Shown piece after piece: positions 25,623-33,170 of a stretch of 64,000 nt of DNA. The notes beneath the pieces were generated by a model, which saw only the letters and a program-made list of their open reading frames with translations, was not told the origin of the DNA and ran no database searches. The stretch is from Arthrobacter caoxuetaonis. Its GTDB lineage: Bacteria > Actinomycetota > Actinomycetes > Actinomycetales > Micrococcaceae. The position numbers were made by a program, and so were the translations under genes. The DNA lies in contig NZ_CP099466.1 in assembly GCF_023921125.1 (NCBI RefSeq), positions 2,356,001 to 2,420,000 on the forward strand, written 5' to 3'. The first letter of the stretch is position 1, and every line of letters begins with the position of its first letter.

Positions 25623-26426
25623 ATGGAGATCCTTGAGGGCACCGAGCCCGTGCTGTCCAGCGAAATCTACGAACCCGCGGACGACGCCGGGCTGCGTCCC
25701 GTACTGCTCCTCCACGGTTTTGCTTCCTCAGCGGAAATGAACTGGGTTTCCACCGGATGGATCCGAACGCTCACCGAGGCCGGCCGCCGGGTAATCGCCG
25801 TCGACCTCCCGGGCCACGGACGCAGCACCTCGCCGGCCGGACGCGAGCACTACTATCCCAGCCGGATCCGCAGCCGGATCCTGGATATGCTCACGGCTGC
25901 CGGGGTCCGGCCGCTGGAGCCGCACGACCGCTCCTCGGGCGTGGACATCGTGGGCTACTCGCTGGGCTCCCGCCTCGCGTGGGAGTTTGGTGCAGCGGCG
26001 CCGGAGCTGGTGCACCGGATGGTCCTGGGCGGTCCGGGTTCCGGTGATCCGCTGGCGGAGTTCGACCTTGACGGCGCCCGGCAGGCGCTGGCCGGCGGCT
26101 CACCCCTCACGGACCCCGTCAGTGCCGACCTGCTCAGGATGGCAACCATTGTCCCCTCCAATGACCTGGAGGCTTTGTTCACGTTGATCGAGGCGATCAA
26201 GGAAGAGCCGTTCCGCCCCGCCGCCGCAGTTCCGGCGATGCCCCTGCTGCTCGTAGCGGGTGAGAACGATGAGCTCGCTGCTTCCGCCCCGGAATTGGCT
26301 GAGCTGAACGGACGCTCGGATCTGCTGCTTCTTCCTGGCCGGCATCACGCCAACGCAGTGACCTCGCGCGCTTTCAAGAGCTCAGCCGTGGATTTCCTCT
26401 CCCAGGGCGCCGCACCGCTTCCCTGA
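25623..26426 (+). CDS. Alpha/beta-fold hydrolase in the dehydrogenase cassette
   Basis: 267 residues, cytoplasmic. The catalytic triad is readable: nucleophile Ser in IVGYSLGSRLAW, Asp probably near VAGENDELAA, and His in PGRHHANAV; the oxyanion segment is LLLHGFASSAEMNW. The start is 5 nt after the lipoyl-protein stop. In acetoin dehydrogenase systems, AcoC is a lipoyl domain fused to an alpha/beta-hydrolase-like domain, and here the same two modules occur as separate adjacent genes. It may therefore be the acyl- or acetyl-transferring partner of the lipoyl protein, or an acyl-thioesterase. This function is inferred from context, not from active-site detail. Confidence 0.85.
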   Translation: MEILEGTEPVLSSEIYEPADDAGLRPVLLLHGFASSAEMNWVSTGWIRTLTEAGRRVIAVDLPGHGRSTSPAGREHYYPSRIRSRILDMLTAAGVRPLEPHDRSSGVDIVGYSLGSRLAWEFGAAAPELVHRMVLGGPGSGDPLAEFDLDGARQALAGGSPLTDPVSADLLRMATIVPSNDLEALFTLIEAIKEEPFRPAAAVPAMPLLLVAGENDELAASAPELAELNGRSDLLLLPGRHHANAVTSRAFKSSAVDFLSQGAAPLP

Positions 26427-26505
26427 GGGTTCGGCCAGGACCTGGTTGAGGCGGCTCAAAACGCCGCTGGCAGGTGCAGGTAACCGGTAGGATGAGATGG
26501 TCAGT

Positions 26506-26528
26506 ACACTGATACTAATAATCAGTGT
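26506..26528. promoter_or_regulatory. Inverted repeat upstream of the kinase gene
   Basis: Arms ACACTGAT (26506-26513) and ATCAGTGT (26521-26528) with a 7-nt AT-rich spacer ACTAATA. It is centred about 120 bp before the kinase ATG in an AT-richer pocket, so it could be an operator or a short hairpin ending the upstream operon. Confidence 0.4.
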
Positions 26529-26637
26529 GCTTGGCAATATTTCCGGCGACAGTTCTGGTGACTGAAATCGCTTTCCGGGGATATTTGTGTGTGAACATCC
26601 GCCCGGCCATTTCGTGCAGCTCAACCTATAAGTGAGG

Positions 26638-27591
26638 ATGCCCTTGGACCTATTCCTGGGCCAGCGCTACCGCACCACCGATCTCATCGGAACGGGCGGC
26701 GCTGCTTCTGTGCTCCGGGCGACCGACGAGAACCTGGGCCGCGAAGTTGCGGTCAAGATTTTCCGTCCGTCTGTCCAGGAGGACGACGCTTACCGCCGCC
26801 AGCACACAGAGACGCTGCTGCTGGCGACGCTGAACCACCCGGGGCTGGTCACTCTGCTCGACGCAGGCCTGCACCATGACGAGGACGGCAACGTCCTGAA
26901 CTACATCGTGATGGAACTTGTCGACGGCCCCGACCTGCGCCGTACTTTGAAGTCCGGGCCGCTGCCGGCAGTCTCGGTTGCTTCCCTGGGCGCAGACCTG
27001 GCCGATGCGCTGGCCTACATTCATTCCCAGGGAGTCATCCACCGGGACGTGAAACCGGCCAATATCCTGCTCTATCCGCAGGGTGAGCTTGATTCGCGGC
27101 TCTATCCCAAACTGACCGACTTCGGCATCGCCAGGTTCGTCGAAGCCACGGTCGCCACAGCCCACGGAGCCACCATAGGCACCGCGAACTACCTCAGCCC
27201 GGAGCAGGCACAGGGCGGGACGGTCCAGCCTTCCACCGACATCTATTCGCTCGGCCTGGTGCTGCTTGAATCGCTCACCGGCGAAAAGGCCTTCCCCGGA
27301 CCGATTGTGGAGGCCGCCGTCGCGCGGCTGCTCCGCGATCCGCACATCCCCGATGCACTTGGCGATGACTGGGTGCAGCTGCTCCGCTCGATGACATCCC
27401 GCCTGCCCGATACCAGGCCGGCCGCCCACGAGGCAGCTGCGGCACTGCGCCTGCTGGCCCTGGAGCCGGAGGCGGCTCCGGCGGTCGGCGAGGATTCAGC
27501 AGCAGAGGAAGAGGAAGTCACCACCGGCGGCGTGACGACCGGCAATATCTATATTCCGCTGCCGCCGACTCACGCACCCAGCCTGCCCTAG
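26638..27591 (+). CDS. Soluble Hanks-type serine/threonine protein kinase
   Basis: 317 residues from ATG (MPLDLFLGQRY); a GTG two codons earlier is possible. All catalytic elements are present: Gly loop IGTGGAASVL, ATP Lys40 in VAVKIF, HRDVKPANILLYPQG, DFG in LTDFGIARF, and activation-loop end GTANYLSPEQAQGG. Unlike PknA/PknB there is no transmembrane helix and no PASTA or other extracellular sensor; about 50 acidic residues follow the kinase domain. TATAAG lies 5 nt before the ATG, so leaderless translation is possible. Its substrates and signal are unknown; it is not part of an obvious operon. Confidence 0.93.
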   Translation: MPLDLFLGQRYRTTDLIGTGGAASVLRATDENLGREVAVKIFRPSVQEDDAYRRQHTETLLLATLNHPGLVTLLDAGLHHDEDGNVLNYIVMELVDGPDLRRTLKSGPLPAVSVASLGADLADALAYIHSQGVIHRDVKPANILLYPQGELDSRLYPKLTDFGIARFVEATVATAHGATIGTANYLSPEQAQGGTVQPSTDIYSLGLVLLESLTGEKAFPGPIVEAAVARLLRDPHIPDALGDDWVQLLRSMTSRLPDTRPAAHEAAAALRLLALEPEAAPAVGEDSAAEEEEVTTGGVTTGNIYIPLPPTHAPSLP

Positions 27592-27613
27592 CTGCGCCGG
27601 GGTCCGGGGACTG

Positions 27614-27778
27614 TCAGGATTCCCCGGCCGCTTCCGGGTCTTCTTCGGGCTCGAAGTTTGATGCCTCGTCAGCGCTGCCGGCGGCGATGCCGTCTTCGGA
27701 AGCCGGAATGGTCCCTTCCGGGCCGGCTCCGCCGTCTTTTTTCTGCTCGTCCGGATTTTCCTTGCCCTGATCCGTCAT
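27614..27778 (-). CDS. Small acidic protein, 54 residues, function unknown
   Basis: A 54-residue frame with AAGGGA 5 nt before the ATG. The product (starting MTDQGKENPDEQKKDGG, ending PEEDPEAAGES) is rich in Glu, Asp, Gly and Pro, with almost no hydrophobic residues, and is probably disordered. The stop lies inside a 7-bp hairpin (27604-27610 with 27621-27627) that may terminate both it and the convergent kinase gene. I do not recognise a family. Confidence 0.6.
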   Translation of the reverse strand: MTDQGKENPDEQKKDGGAGPEGTIPASEDGIAAGSADEASNFEPEEDPEAAGES

Positions 27779-27790
27779 GGCTGTCCCTTC

Positions 27791-27828
27791 CTTCGCTTCC
27801 CGTGGCTTGCTTCGCTTCCCGTGGCTTG
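27791..27828. repeat. Perfect tandem duplication of a 19-bp unit
   Basis: Two exact adjacent copies of CTTCGCTTCCCGTGGCTTG (27791-27809 and 27810-27828), followed by a partial third (CTTTGCG). It lies just upstream of the 54-residue gene, in its leader or promoter. Confidence 0.85.
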
Positions 27829-27912
27829 CTTTGCGAACCTGCTCCGCGGGGCGGTCGGCCGCCCCCGGATTCGGCTCCTCACCCGATACTAGGTCAACCT
27901 GCCTGAACTAAA

Positions 27913-27959
27913 CAGGGACGCGGCGTTCTCCGCTGGGCGAAGAATGCCGCGTCCCTGTC
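27913..27959 (-). terminator. Terminator of the SsuABC-type operon
   Basis: Perfect 13-bp arms (27913-27925 with 27947-27959), continued inward by a G-T pair and TTCT/AGAA. Reading leftward it is followed by TTTAGTT, so it ends the leftward ABC operon just after its last stop codon at 27985. Confidence 0.8.
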
Positions 27960-27984
27960 TACCTGACGGCTGGTGAGCCGGCCG

Positions 27985-28896
27985 CTAGGAGAAGTCGCTT
28001 CCCCCGCCGCCGGGCGGGTCTCCGCCGTCGACCAATGCGGCGCCATGGGGCACCGAGGTCCTGGACTCGGTGGCCTGGACGGATTCGACGCCCTTGTTGC
28101 GCTTGGCGATCTGGATCTGCTCGTACACGTGGTTGCGGAGCTCCACGAAGCGCGGAAGCGACCGTGTGGTCAGCTGGTCCCGCTTCTCCGGAAGGTCGAT
28201 CACAATGTCTTCCTGGACCACGGTCGGCGAGCTTGAGAGCACTACCACCCGTTCCCCGAGGTAGACAGACTCATCGATGTCATGGGTGACGAAGAGGATC
28301 GTGACTCCCAGCTTCTCCCACACGCTTCGGACCAGGTCCTCCAGGTCGGCCCGTGTCTGGGCGTCGACGGCGGCGAACGGCTCGTCCATGAGCAGGACCT
28401 TGGGCTGGTACGCGACGGCGCGGGCAATGGCCACGCGCTGCTGCATGCCGCCGGAGAGCTGCCAGGGGTAGCTCGTGGGCACGTCGTGCAGTCCAACAGC
28501 CTCGAGTGCATCCTCCACCAGCTGGGTACGCTCACCCTTGGGGATGCGCGCATTCTTCAGCGGAAGCTCAACGTTGGCCCGCACCGTCATCCAGGGAAAG
28601 AGGCTCCGCCCGTACTCCTGGAAGACAACGGCCATGTCCTTGGGCGGCTCAGTGACCTTCTTGCCTTCCAGGACCACTTCGCCCGACGTCGGGGCCATGA
28701 GCCCGGCAATGATCTTCAGCAGCGTCGTCTTGCCGCTGCCGGACGGGCCAACAAGGCAGACCAGCTCCCCCGGGCGCAGGTCAAACGTCAGGTTCCGGAC
28801 AGCTTCAATCTCTCCGGCGTCGACCTTGTAGATCTTCTGGACGCCCCGGACCGAAAGCAGCGGCTGGCCCTGGCCATCCGTGGGGTTACTCTGCAT
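27985..28896 (-). CDS. ABC transporter ATPase, SsuB/TauB (nitrate/sulfonate/taurine) family
   Basis: 303 residues from ATG (MQSNPTDG) with GAGG 6 nt upstream. Walker A is VGPSGSGKTTLLK, Q-loop VFQEYGRSLFPWMTV, signature LSGGMQQRVAIARAV and Walker B LLMDEPFAAVDA; the switch His lies in FVTHDIDES. YGRSLFPW after the Q-loop is typical of the aliphatic sulfonate/taurine/nitrate group. About 40 extra C-terminal residues end in a Gly-rich tail. It is the last gene of the four-gene import operon and overlaps the preceding permease by 11 nt. Confidence 0.93.
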   Translation of the reverse strand: MQSNPTDGQGQPLLSVRGVQKIYKVDAGEIEAVRNLTFDLRPGELVCLVGPSGSGKTTLLKIIAGLMAPTSGEVVLEGKKVTEPPKDMAVVFQEYGRSLFPWMTVRANVELPLKNARIPKGERTQLVEDALEAVGLHDVPTSYPWQLSGGMQQRVAIARAVAYQPKVLLMDEPFAAVDAQTRADLEDLVRSVWEKLGVTILFVTHDIDESVYLGERVVVLSSSPTVVQEDIVIDLPEKRDQLTTRSLPRFVELRNHVYEQIQIAKRNKGVESVQATESRTSVPHGAALVDGGDPPGGGGSDFS

Positions 28897-29659
28897 GTTC
28901 AACCTCTCTCAAACCGTGGTACCAGCCGAGAATGCGGCGTTCAGCCCACTGGAACAAAAATGACATGGCCACGCCGATCAGACCCAGGACCACAATGCCG
29001 CTCCACATTTCAGGAATGGCGAAGGACCGCTGGAACTGGACGATGGTGAAGCCGAGGCCCTCCGAGGATGCGAACATCTCCGAAATCACCATCAGGATCA
29101 GGCCGATGGACAGGCACTGGCGAATGCCGGCCATAATCTGCGGGCTGGCACTGGGAAGAACCAGGTACCGCAGGCGGGCAAGTCCCCCGATCCGGAAGGT
29201 GCGGGCAGAATCGCTGAGCACGCCGTCGACGGCGCGGACGCCCTCGATCGTGTTGAGCAGCACCGGCCAGATGCAGCCCGAAACGATGACCGCAATCTTC
29301 ATCTGGTCATTGACGCCGATCAGCAGCATCAGGACCGGAATCAGCACTGGCGGCGGGATCGCCCGGAAGAACTCCAGTACGGGTTCCAGCAGGCTCCGAA
29401 GCCACCGCGTGGTGCCGATGAGGATTCCCAGCCCGGCCCCAAGGACGATGGCCAGGAGGATACCGATCACCAGGCGGGTGACGCTGGGCAGGACGTCCTG
29501 CACCAGCCGGTCCCCGATCCACACGGTGAAAAACTTGTCCACCAGGGTTCCCGGCTTGGGAACGAAGAAGTTGGTGCTGCCCTGCGTGCTGATCCACCAG
29601 ATGAAGATGAGCAGTGCGGGCAGTCCGATGATGTAGCCGGACTTCTTGAGAATGTTCAT
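28886..29659 (-). CDS. ABC transporter permease, SsuC/TauC family (second permease)
   Basis: 257 residues with six predicted helices and the BPD_transp_1 fold. The EAA loop is SARTFRIGGLARLRYLVLPSASPQIMAG. It starts within the last codons of the other permease (ATGA overlap) and ends inside the ATPase start, so translation is coupled along the operon. Having two different permease genes suggests a heterodimeric channel, whereas many Ssu/Tau systems use a homodimer. Confidence 0.93.
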   Translation of the reverse strand: MNILKKSGYIIGLPALLIFIWWISTQGSTNFFVPKPGTLVDKFFTVWIGDRLVQDVLPSVTRLVIGILLAIVLGAGLGILIGTTRWLRSLLEPVLEFFRAIPPPVLIPVLMLLIGVNDQMKIAVIVSGCIWPVLLNTIEGVRAVDGVLSDSARTFRIGGLARLRYLVLPSASPQIMAGIRQCLSIGLILMVISEMFASSEGLGFTIVQFQRSFAIPEMWSGIVVLGLIGVAMSFLFQWAERRILGWYHGLREVEHAE

Positions 29660-30444
29660 ACGACGACCTCCCCGCGCACCGAACTGTGCCAGGACAGCGT
29701 GCGGCGTTCAATGACCCGCATGCCCATGTTGATGAGGATGCCCAGGACGCCGGTGGTGAGTACCAGCGCATACATCTGCGCGATGGCACCGCCGGACTGG
29801 GCATTGGCGATTTCCTTGCCAAGGCCCGGGGAACCGATGATCAGGCTGGCGGTGATCGCCAGGATCAGCGCCACGGCTGCAGCCAGCCGGATGCCGGTCA
29901 TCAGGTACGGCAGGGTGGTGGGCCACACCACGTACCGGATGCGGGCAAACGTGCCCAGGCCGAAGCTCTTGGCCGTATTGCTCGCCACCGGATCTACGTC
30001 AGCCACTCCGTACAGGACCTGGATCAGGACCTGCCAGAAGGAAGCGTAAATCACCAGGAGCAGGGTCGATTCCAGGCTCAGGCCGAACAGCAGCACGGCG
30101 AGCGGAATCAGCGCCACCGAGGGGATCGGGCGAAGGAACTCGATGGTGGAGTTGGTTGCCTTCCGCAGGAAATCGCTGGAACCGATGATAAGTCCAAGCA
30201 CGACGGCGGCTACGGTCGCGATCAGCAGGCCCAGGAACCAGCCGGTCATTGTGTCAAGAACGGCGGCCCAGAAAGCGCCGAGCCCAAAATTGCTGACGAA
30301 CACGACGAGTACTTCGCTGGCAGGAGGGAGGAAGCGGGGATTGACCACACCCAGCCGGGGAATGAGTTCCCAGGTCAGCAGGAATCCAAGGATTCCTGCC
30401 AACCCGAGCAACGGCCCCGTGGGGAGGCGTTTGGAGATGTTCAT
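29656..30444 (-). CDS. ABC transporter permease, SsuC/TauC family (first permease)
   Basis: 262 residues with six predicted helices. The EAA loop is NTAKSFGLGTFARIRYVVWP followed by TTLPYLMTGIRL. It follows the binding-protein gene by 38 nt and overlaps the next permease by 4 nt. It is related to its neighbour over the core, so the pair probably arose by duplication and works as a heterodimer. Confidence 0.93.
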   Translation of the reverse strand: MNISKRLPTGPLLGLAGILGFLLTWELIPRLGVVNPRFLPPASEVLVVFVSNFGLGAFWAAVLDTMTGWFLGLLIATVAAVVLGLIIGSSDFLRKATNSTIEFLRPIPSVALIPLAVLLFGLSLESTLLLVIYASFWQVLIQVLYGVADVDPVASNTAKSFGLGTFARIRYVVWPTTLPYLMTGIRLAAAVALILAITASLIIGSPGLGKEIANAQSGGAIAQMYALVLTTGVLGILINMGMRVIERRTLSWHSSVRGEVVV

Positions 30445-30482
30445 AACGTCTCGTTCTGTAAAGCCGGACTCACAGTCCGGTG

Positions 30483-31469
30483 TTAGTCCTGTGCGGGCAG
30501 CATAGCGTCCAGGTCCGGAGCCTTGGAGAGCGTGCCGTAGCTGGCAGCAGCCTCACCCAGCACGGTCAGGCCCTCGCGGTCGAACTCGGCCCGGAAGGTC
30601 GGCAGGATCATTTTGGCGCGCATTTCGTCATCGATCTTGGTGTAGGTACCGACGATGTCGCGGACGGCGTCCGGATTCTCCTGGGCGTATTCGAGCGACT
30701 TGTTCATCGCCGCAGTGAACTTCTCGACGAGTTCCGGGTTTTCCCCGACGTACTTCGTGGAGGTGAAGTAGCCGGAAATGTCCAGGTTCTCGTGGGTTTC
30801 GGCGAAGTTGTAGGCGATGACCCGGGCACCGTTATCCACGGACTGCGTCAGGAACGGATCCAGGATCCAGGCGGCGTCAACCTGTCCGCTTTCAAGCGCA
30901 GCGGGAGCATCCGGGAAGGGGATCTCGACGAACTTGATGCTTTCGTGGTCCCCGCCGGCATCCTCCACGACCTTGCGGATGGTGGTGTCACCGATGTTGG
31001 CAAGGTTGTTCACGGACACGGTCTTGCCGGCGAGGTCCGCCGCGGTCTGGATCTCCGAGTCTGCGGCTACAACAACGGCGCCGAAGTCGGAGCTGGTGTC
31101 GCCCGTGGTCGAGTTGCCGTTGGACACGAACTGAAGGTCCAGGCCCTTGTCATTGGCCACCATCACCGAGACGACGTTGCCGAAAGCGAACTGGAAATCA
31201 CCGCTGACCACGCCGGGAACGGCGGCCGCGCCACCCGTGGTCGTCTGGATATCGAGGTCGATTCCTTCTTCTTCGAAGAAACCCTGCTCCTTGCCGAGCC
31301 AGATGGGTGCAGTGTCAACGATCGGGATCACGCCGACGGACAGCTCGGTCAGGCCCGCGGACCCTTCGGACGCCGCTGTGCCTTCGTCACCGGAAAGTGA
31401 GCCACCGCCGCAGGCGCTGAGGGCGAGGGCCGCAGTGGCGGCGAGGATAACGGGGACAGTACGTTTCAC
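30483..31469 (-). CDS. ABC transporter substrate-binding lipoprotein, SsuA/THI5-NMT1 family
   Basis: 328 residues from a GTG with AAGGAG 9 nt upstream; an ATG seven codons earlier would place that Shine-Dalgarno inside the gene. The signal peptide VKRTVPVILAATAALALSAC ends at lipobox Cys20. The mature protein has the family start (LSVGVIPIVDTAPIWLGKEQGFFEEEGIDL) and the Gly-Gly loop TTTGGAAAVPGVVSGDFQFAFGN that binds the ligand head group. Likely ligands are sulfonates, nitrate, bicarbonate or a thiamine-precursor pyrimidine; the pocket cannot be resolved by eye. It heads the operon with two permeases and the ATPase. Confidence 0.92.
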   Translation of the reverse strand: MKRTVPVILAATAALALSACGGGSLSGDEGTAASEGSAGLTELSVGVIPIVDTAPIWLGKEQGFFEEEGIDLDIQTTTGGAAAVPGVVSGDFQFAFGNVVSVMVANDKGLDLQFVSNGNSTTGDTSSDFGAVVVAADSEIQTAADLAGKTVSVNNLANIGDTTIRKVVEDAGGDHESIKFVEIPFPDAPAALESGQVDAAWILDPFLTQSVDNGARVIAYNFAETHENLDISGYFTSTKYVGENPELVEKFTAAMNKSLEYAQENPDAVRDIVGTYTKIDDEMRAKMILPTFRAEFDREGLTVLGEAAASYGTLSKAPDLDAMLPAQD

Positions 31470-31472
31470 TTT

Positions 31473-31518
31473 GGAGCGCTCCTTATACATGGGAAACCCC
31501 GCATGAACGGACGCGGGG
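31473..31518 (-). promoter_or_regulatory. Structured leader of the SsuA-type gene, with a palindrome over its ribosome-binding site
   Basis: GGAGCGCTCC (31473-31482) is a perfect 10-bp palindrome containing most of the AAGGAG Shine-Dalgarno of the gene starting at 31469. Just upstream, CCCCGC (31497-31502) pairs with GCGGGG (31513-31518). The arrangement could hide the ribosome-binding site, but no known riboswitch class is recognised. Confidence 0.35.
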
Positions 31519-31538
31519 ACTCAGAACTCCCTGATGCA

Positions 31539-31550
31539 GCGAATGTTCGC
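31539..31550. promoter_or_regulatory. Short palindrome upstream of the importer operon
   Basis: GCGAA and TTCGC flank a 2-nt spacer (12-bp dyad), about 70 bp before the binding-protein start. It could be an operator half-site pair; the regulator is unknown. Confidence 0.3.
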
Positions 31551-31695
31551 ATGCTGAACAGTAGTTCTACAGATAGACGCTATGAAATGCGTCACTCCCA
31601 GTCAAGGAAAAGATGTGATTGGAAGCACATTCGATATATGGCGGTAATGTGCCTGTCTCAACGGCCACGAATGCGGCTCCATCACGCTGGTTGGG

Positions 31696-33036
31696 CTATG
31701 CTGGATCTTTTTTTGCGCGGCGGACTGCGGCGGAGGACGCCAACCCCAGGACGAGGAGCGCAGCGGCTGCTCCTGCGCTGACCCAGAATGCGGCGCCGTG
31801 CCCGTACTCCTCTGCCAGCGGACCGGCCAGCGCGGAACCGATGGCTGTTCCGGTAACCGTACCGCTGGCCAGCAGCGTCATGACGGTCCCCATGAGATGG
31901 CGGGGTGCCAGCTGGGCACCGATGCCGAAAATGCTGACCATAGTGGGTCCCACGGGAATGCCGAGAATGAACAGCACCACGAGCATTTCGGGTACGCCGC
32001 CGGGCAGCAGCAGGAGCAGTGCGGCACCGGTCATGGCAAATGCAGACATCACCCACCGTGCCGACTGGCTGAATTTCTCCGGCCAGAACGCCACGGACAA
32101 AGCCGCAGCAGCAGAACTGATACCCATCACGGAGTAGAGGAGGCCGGCCGCGTCTGCGATGCCGAAACTCCCGCCGAAAGCTGTCAGGGATGCCTGCGTC
32201 GCTCCGAAGAAGGTGCCCATTGCCACCATGCCCAGGACGGGAAGCGCCAGCAGCGCCCAGGACACGCCTTCGGCGCGGTCCTTGGAGGCACGGGCCTTAC
32301 CGTTGGCAGGGCGCCGGCGGCGGGGTGAGGGCTGGACAGCGCCGACCGTCCGGTGCAGGGCAAAGGCCGTCACCATGGTCGCCGAAAGTGCAGCGGCCAG
32401 GGCCAGCGGAAGCCAGGGCGCTACCGTGGCAGCCAGCAGCCCCACCAGGGCAGGGCCCAGGACAAAGCTGAGTTCGTCGGCCATGCTCTCATAGGACAGC
32501 GCAGTCCCAAGTTCCTGCCCGGTGCGGTCCCGTGCAGTCAGGGACATCCACCGGACCCGGGCCAGCGGACCCACCTGGGCACTGCTGGCCCCCATGGCGA
32601 ATGCTGCTGCCAGCACGGCAGCCAGCGGTCCCCCGCCGGGAAGCTGCGACGCCGTCCACAGGACGGCCAGGATCATGAGCGGATTGGCGACGGCGGTACC
32701 CAGCAGCAGCGGCCGCTGGCCAATGCGGTCCGCCAGGTAGCCCAGCAGCGGCGCACCAAGCGCAGACCCGAGTCCCACCGCGCCGGCGGCGAAGCCTCCC
32801 TGCGCGTAGGACCCGGTGATGCTCGTAACCAGGGTCAGTGCCCCGATGGTCAGCATGGCGAGCGGGAGGCGGGCCAAGAAGCCGACCGAGAAGAAGGCGG
32901 AGCCGGCAATCTCGAAGATCCGCGCGTAGCGGCCGGTGGCGGGTTTCGACGCCGCAGGCGGGACGCTGGTGTCCGGGGACAGTTGGGCGGGGGGATGCAT
33001 GTCAGCGTGCTCGTGGGTAAACGGTTCAGGGCTCAT
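31696..33036 (-). CDS. MFS transporter, 12 helices
   Basis: 446 residues. A Pro/His/Asp-rich cytoplasmic N-terminus of about 40 residues is followed by 12 predicted helices; the loop 2-3 motif is LGYLADRIGQRPLLLGTA. A basic central loop (PSPRRRRPANGKARASKDR) splits the two six-helix halves. It is a single gene, neither coupled to the importer operon downstream nor to sbcC upstream. The substrate is unknown; small-molecule efflux is the usual role of this group. Confidence 0.87.
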   Translation of the reverse strand: MSPEPFTHEHADMHPPAQLSPDTSVPPAASKPATGRYARIFEIAGSAFFSVGFLARLPLAMLTIGALTLVTSITGSYAQGGFAAGAVGLGSALGAPLLGYLADRIGQRPLLLGTAVANPLMILAVLWTASQLPGGGPLAAVLAAAFAMGASSAQVGPLARVRWMSLTARDRTGQELGTALSYESMADELSFVLGPALVGLLAATVAPWLPLALAAALSATMVTAFALHRTVGAVQPSPRRRRPANGKARASKDRAEGVSWALLALPVLGMVAMGTFFGATQASLTAFGGSFGIADAAGLLYSVMGISSAAAALSVAFWPEKFSQSARWVMSAFAMTGAALLLLLPGGVPEMLVVLFILGIPVGPTMVSIFGIGAQLAPRHLMGTVMTLLASGTVTGTAIGSALAGPLAEEYGHGAAFWVSAGAAAALLVLGLASSAAVRRAKKDPA

Positions 33037-33170
33037 GGTGTGCTCAGTTCAGGCGAAAACGCGCATCGTCCCTCCACCCGATGCGCCCAACCCGGCTACA
33101 TACCGATCTTACCCCTGCTCCCTGCGCGCCGGCGTGCGGCTTCGCTCTGGGCAAACGCCGGAGCAGGCTC

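Noticed and set aside
25288..25640. Frameshift that would restore a full E2 after the lipoyl domain
   Set aside because: The hydrolase start lies 5 nt after the stop. No E3-binding or acyltransferase sequence is seen in any frame, so the protein is genuinely short.
27791..27828. CRISPR array
   Set aside because: The two 19-bp units are directly adjacent with no spacers and no cas genes are present.
31491..31695. TPP or SAM riboswitch before the importer operon
   Set aside because: None of the conserved core motifs of those riboswitches could be found; only a simple stem and palindrome are present.
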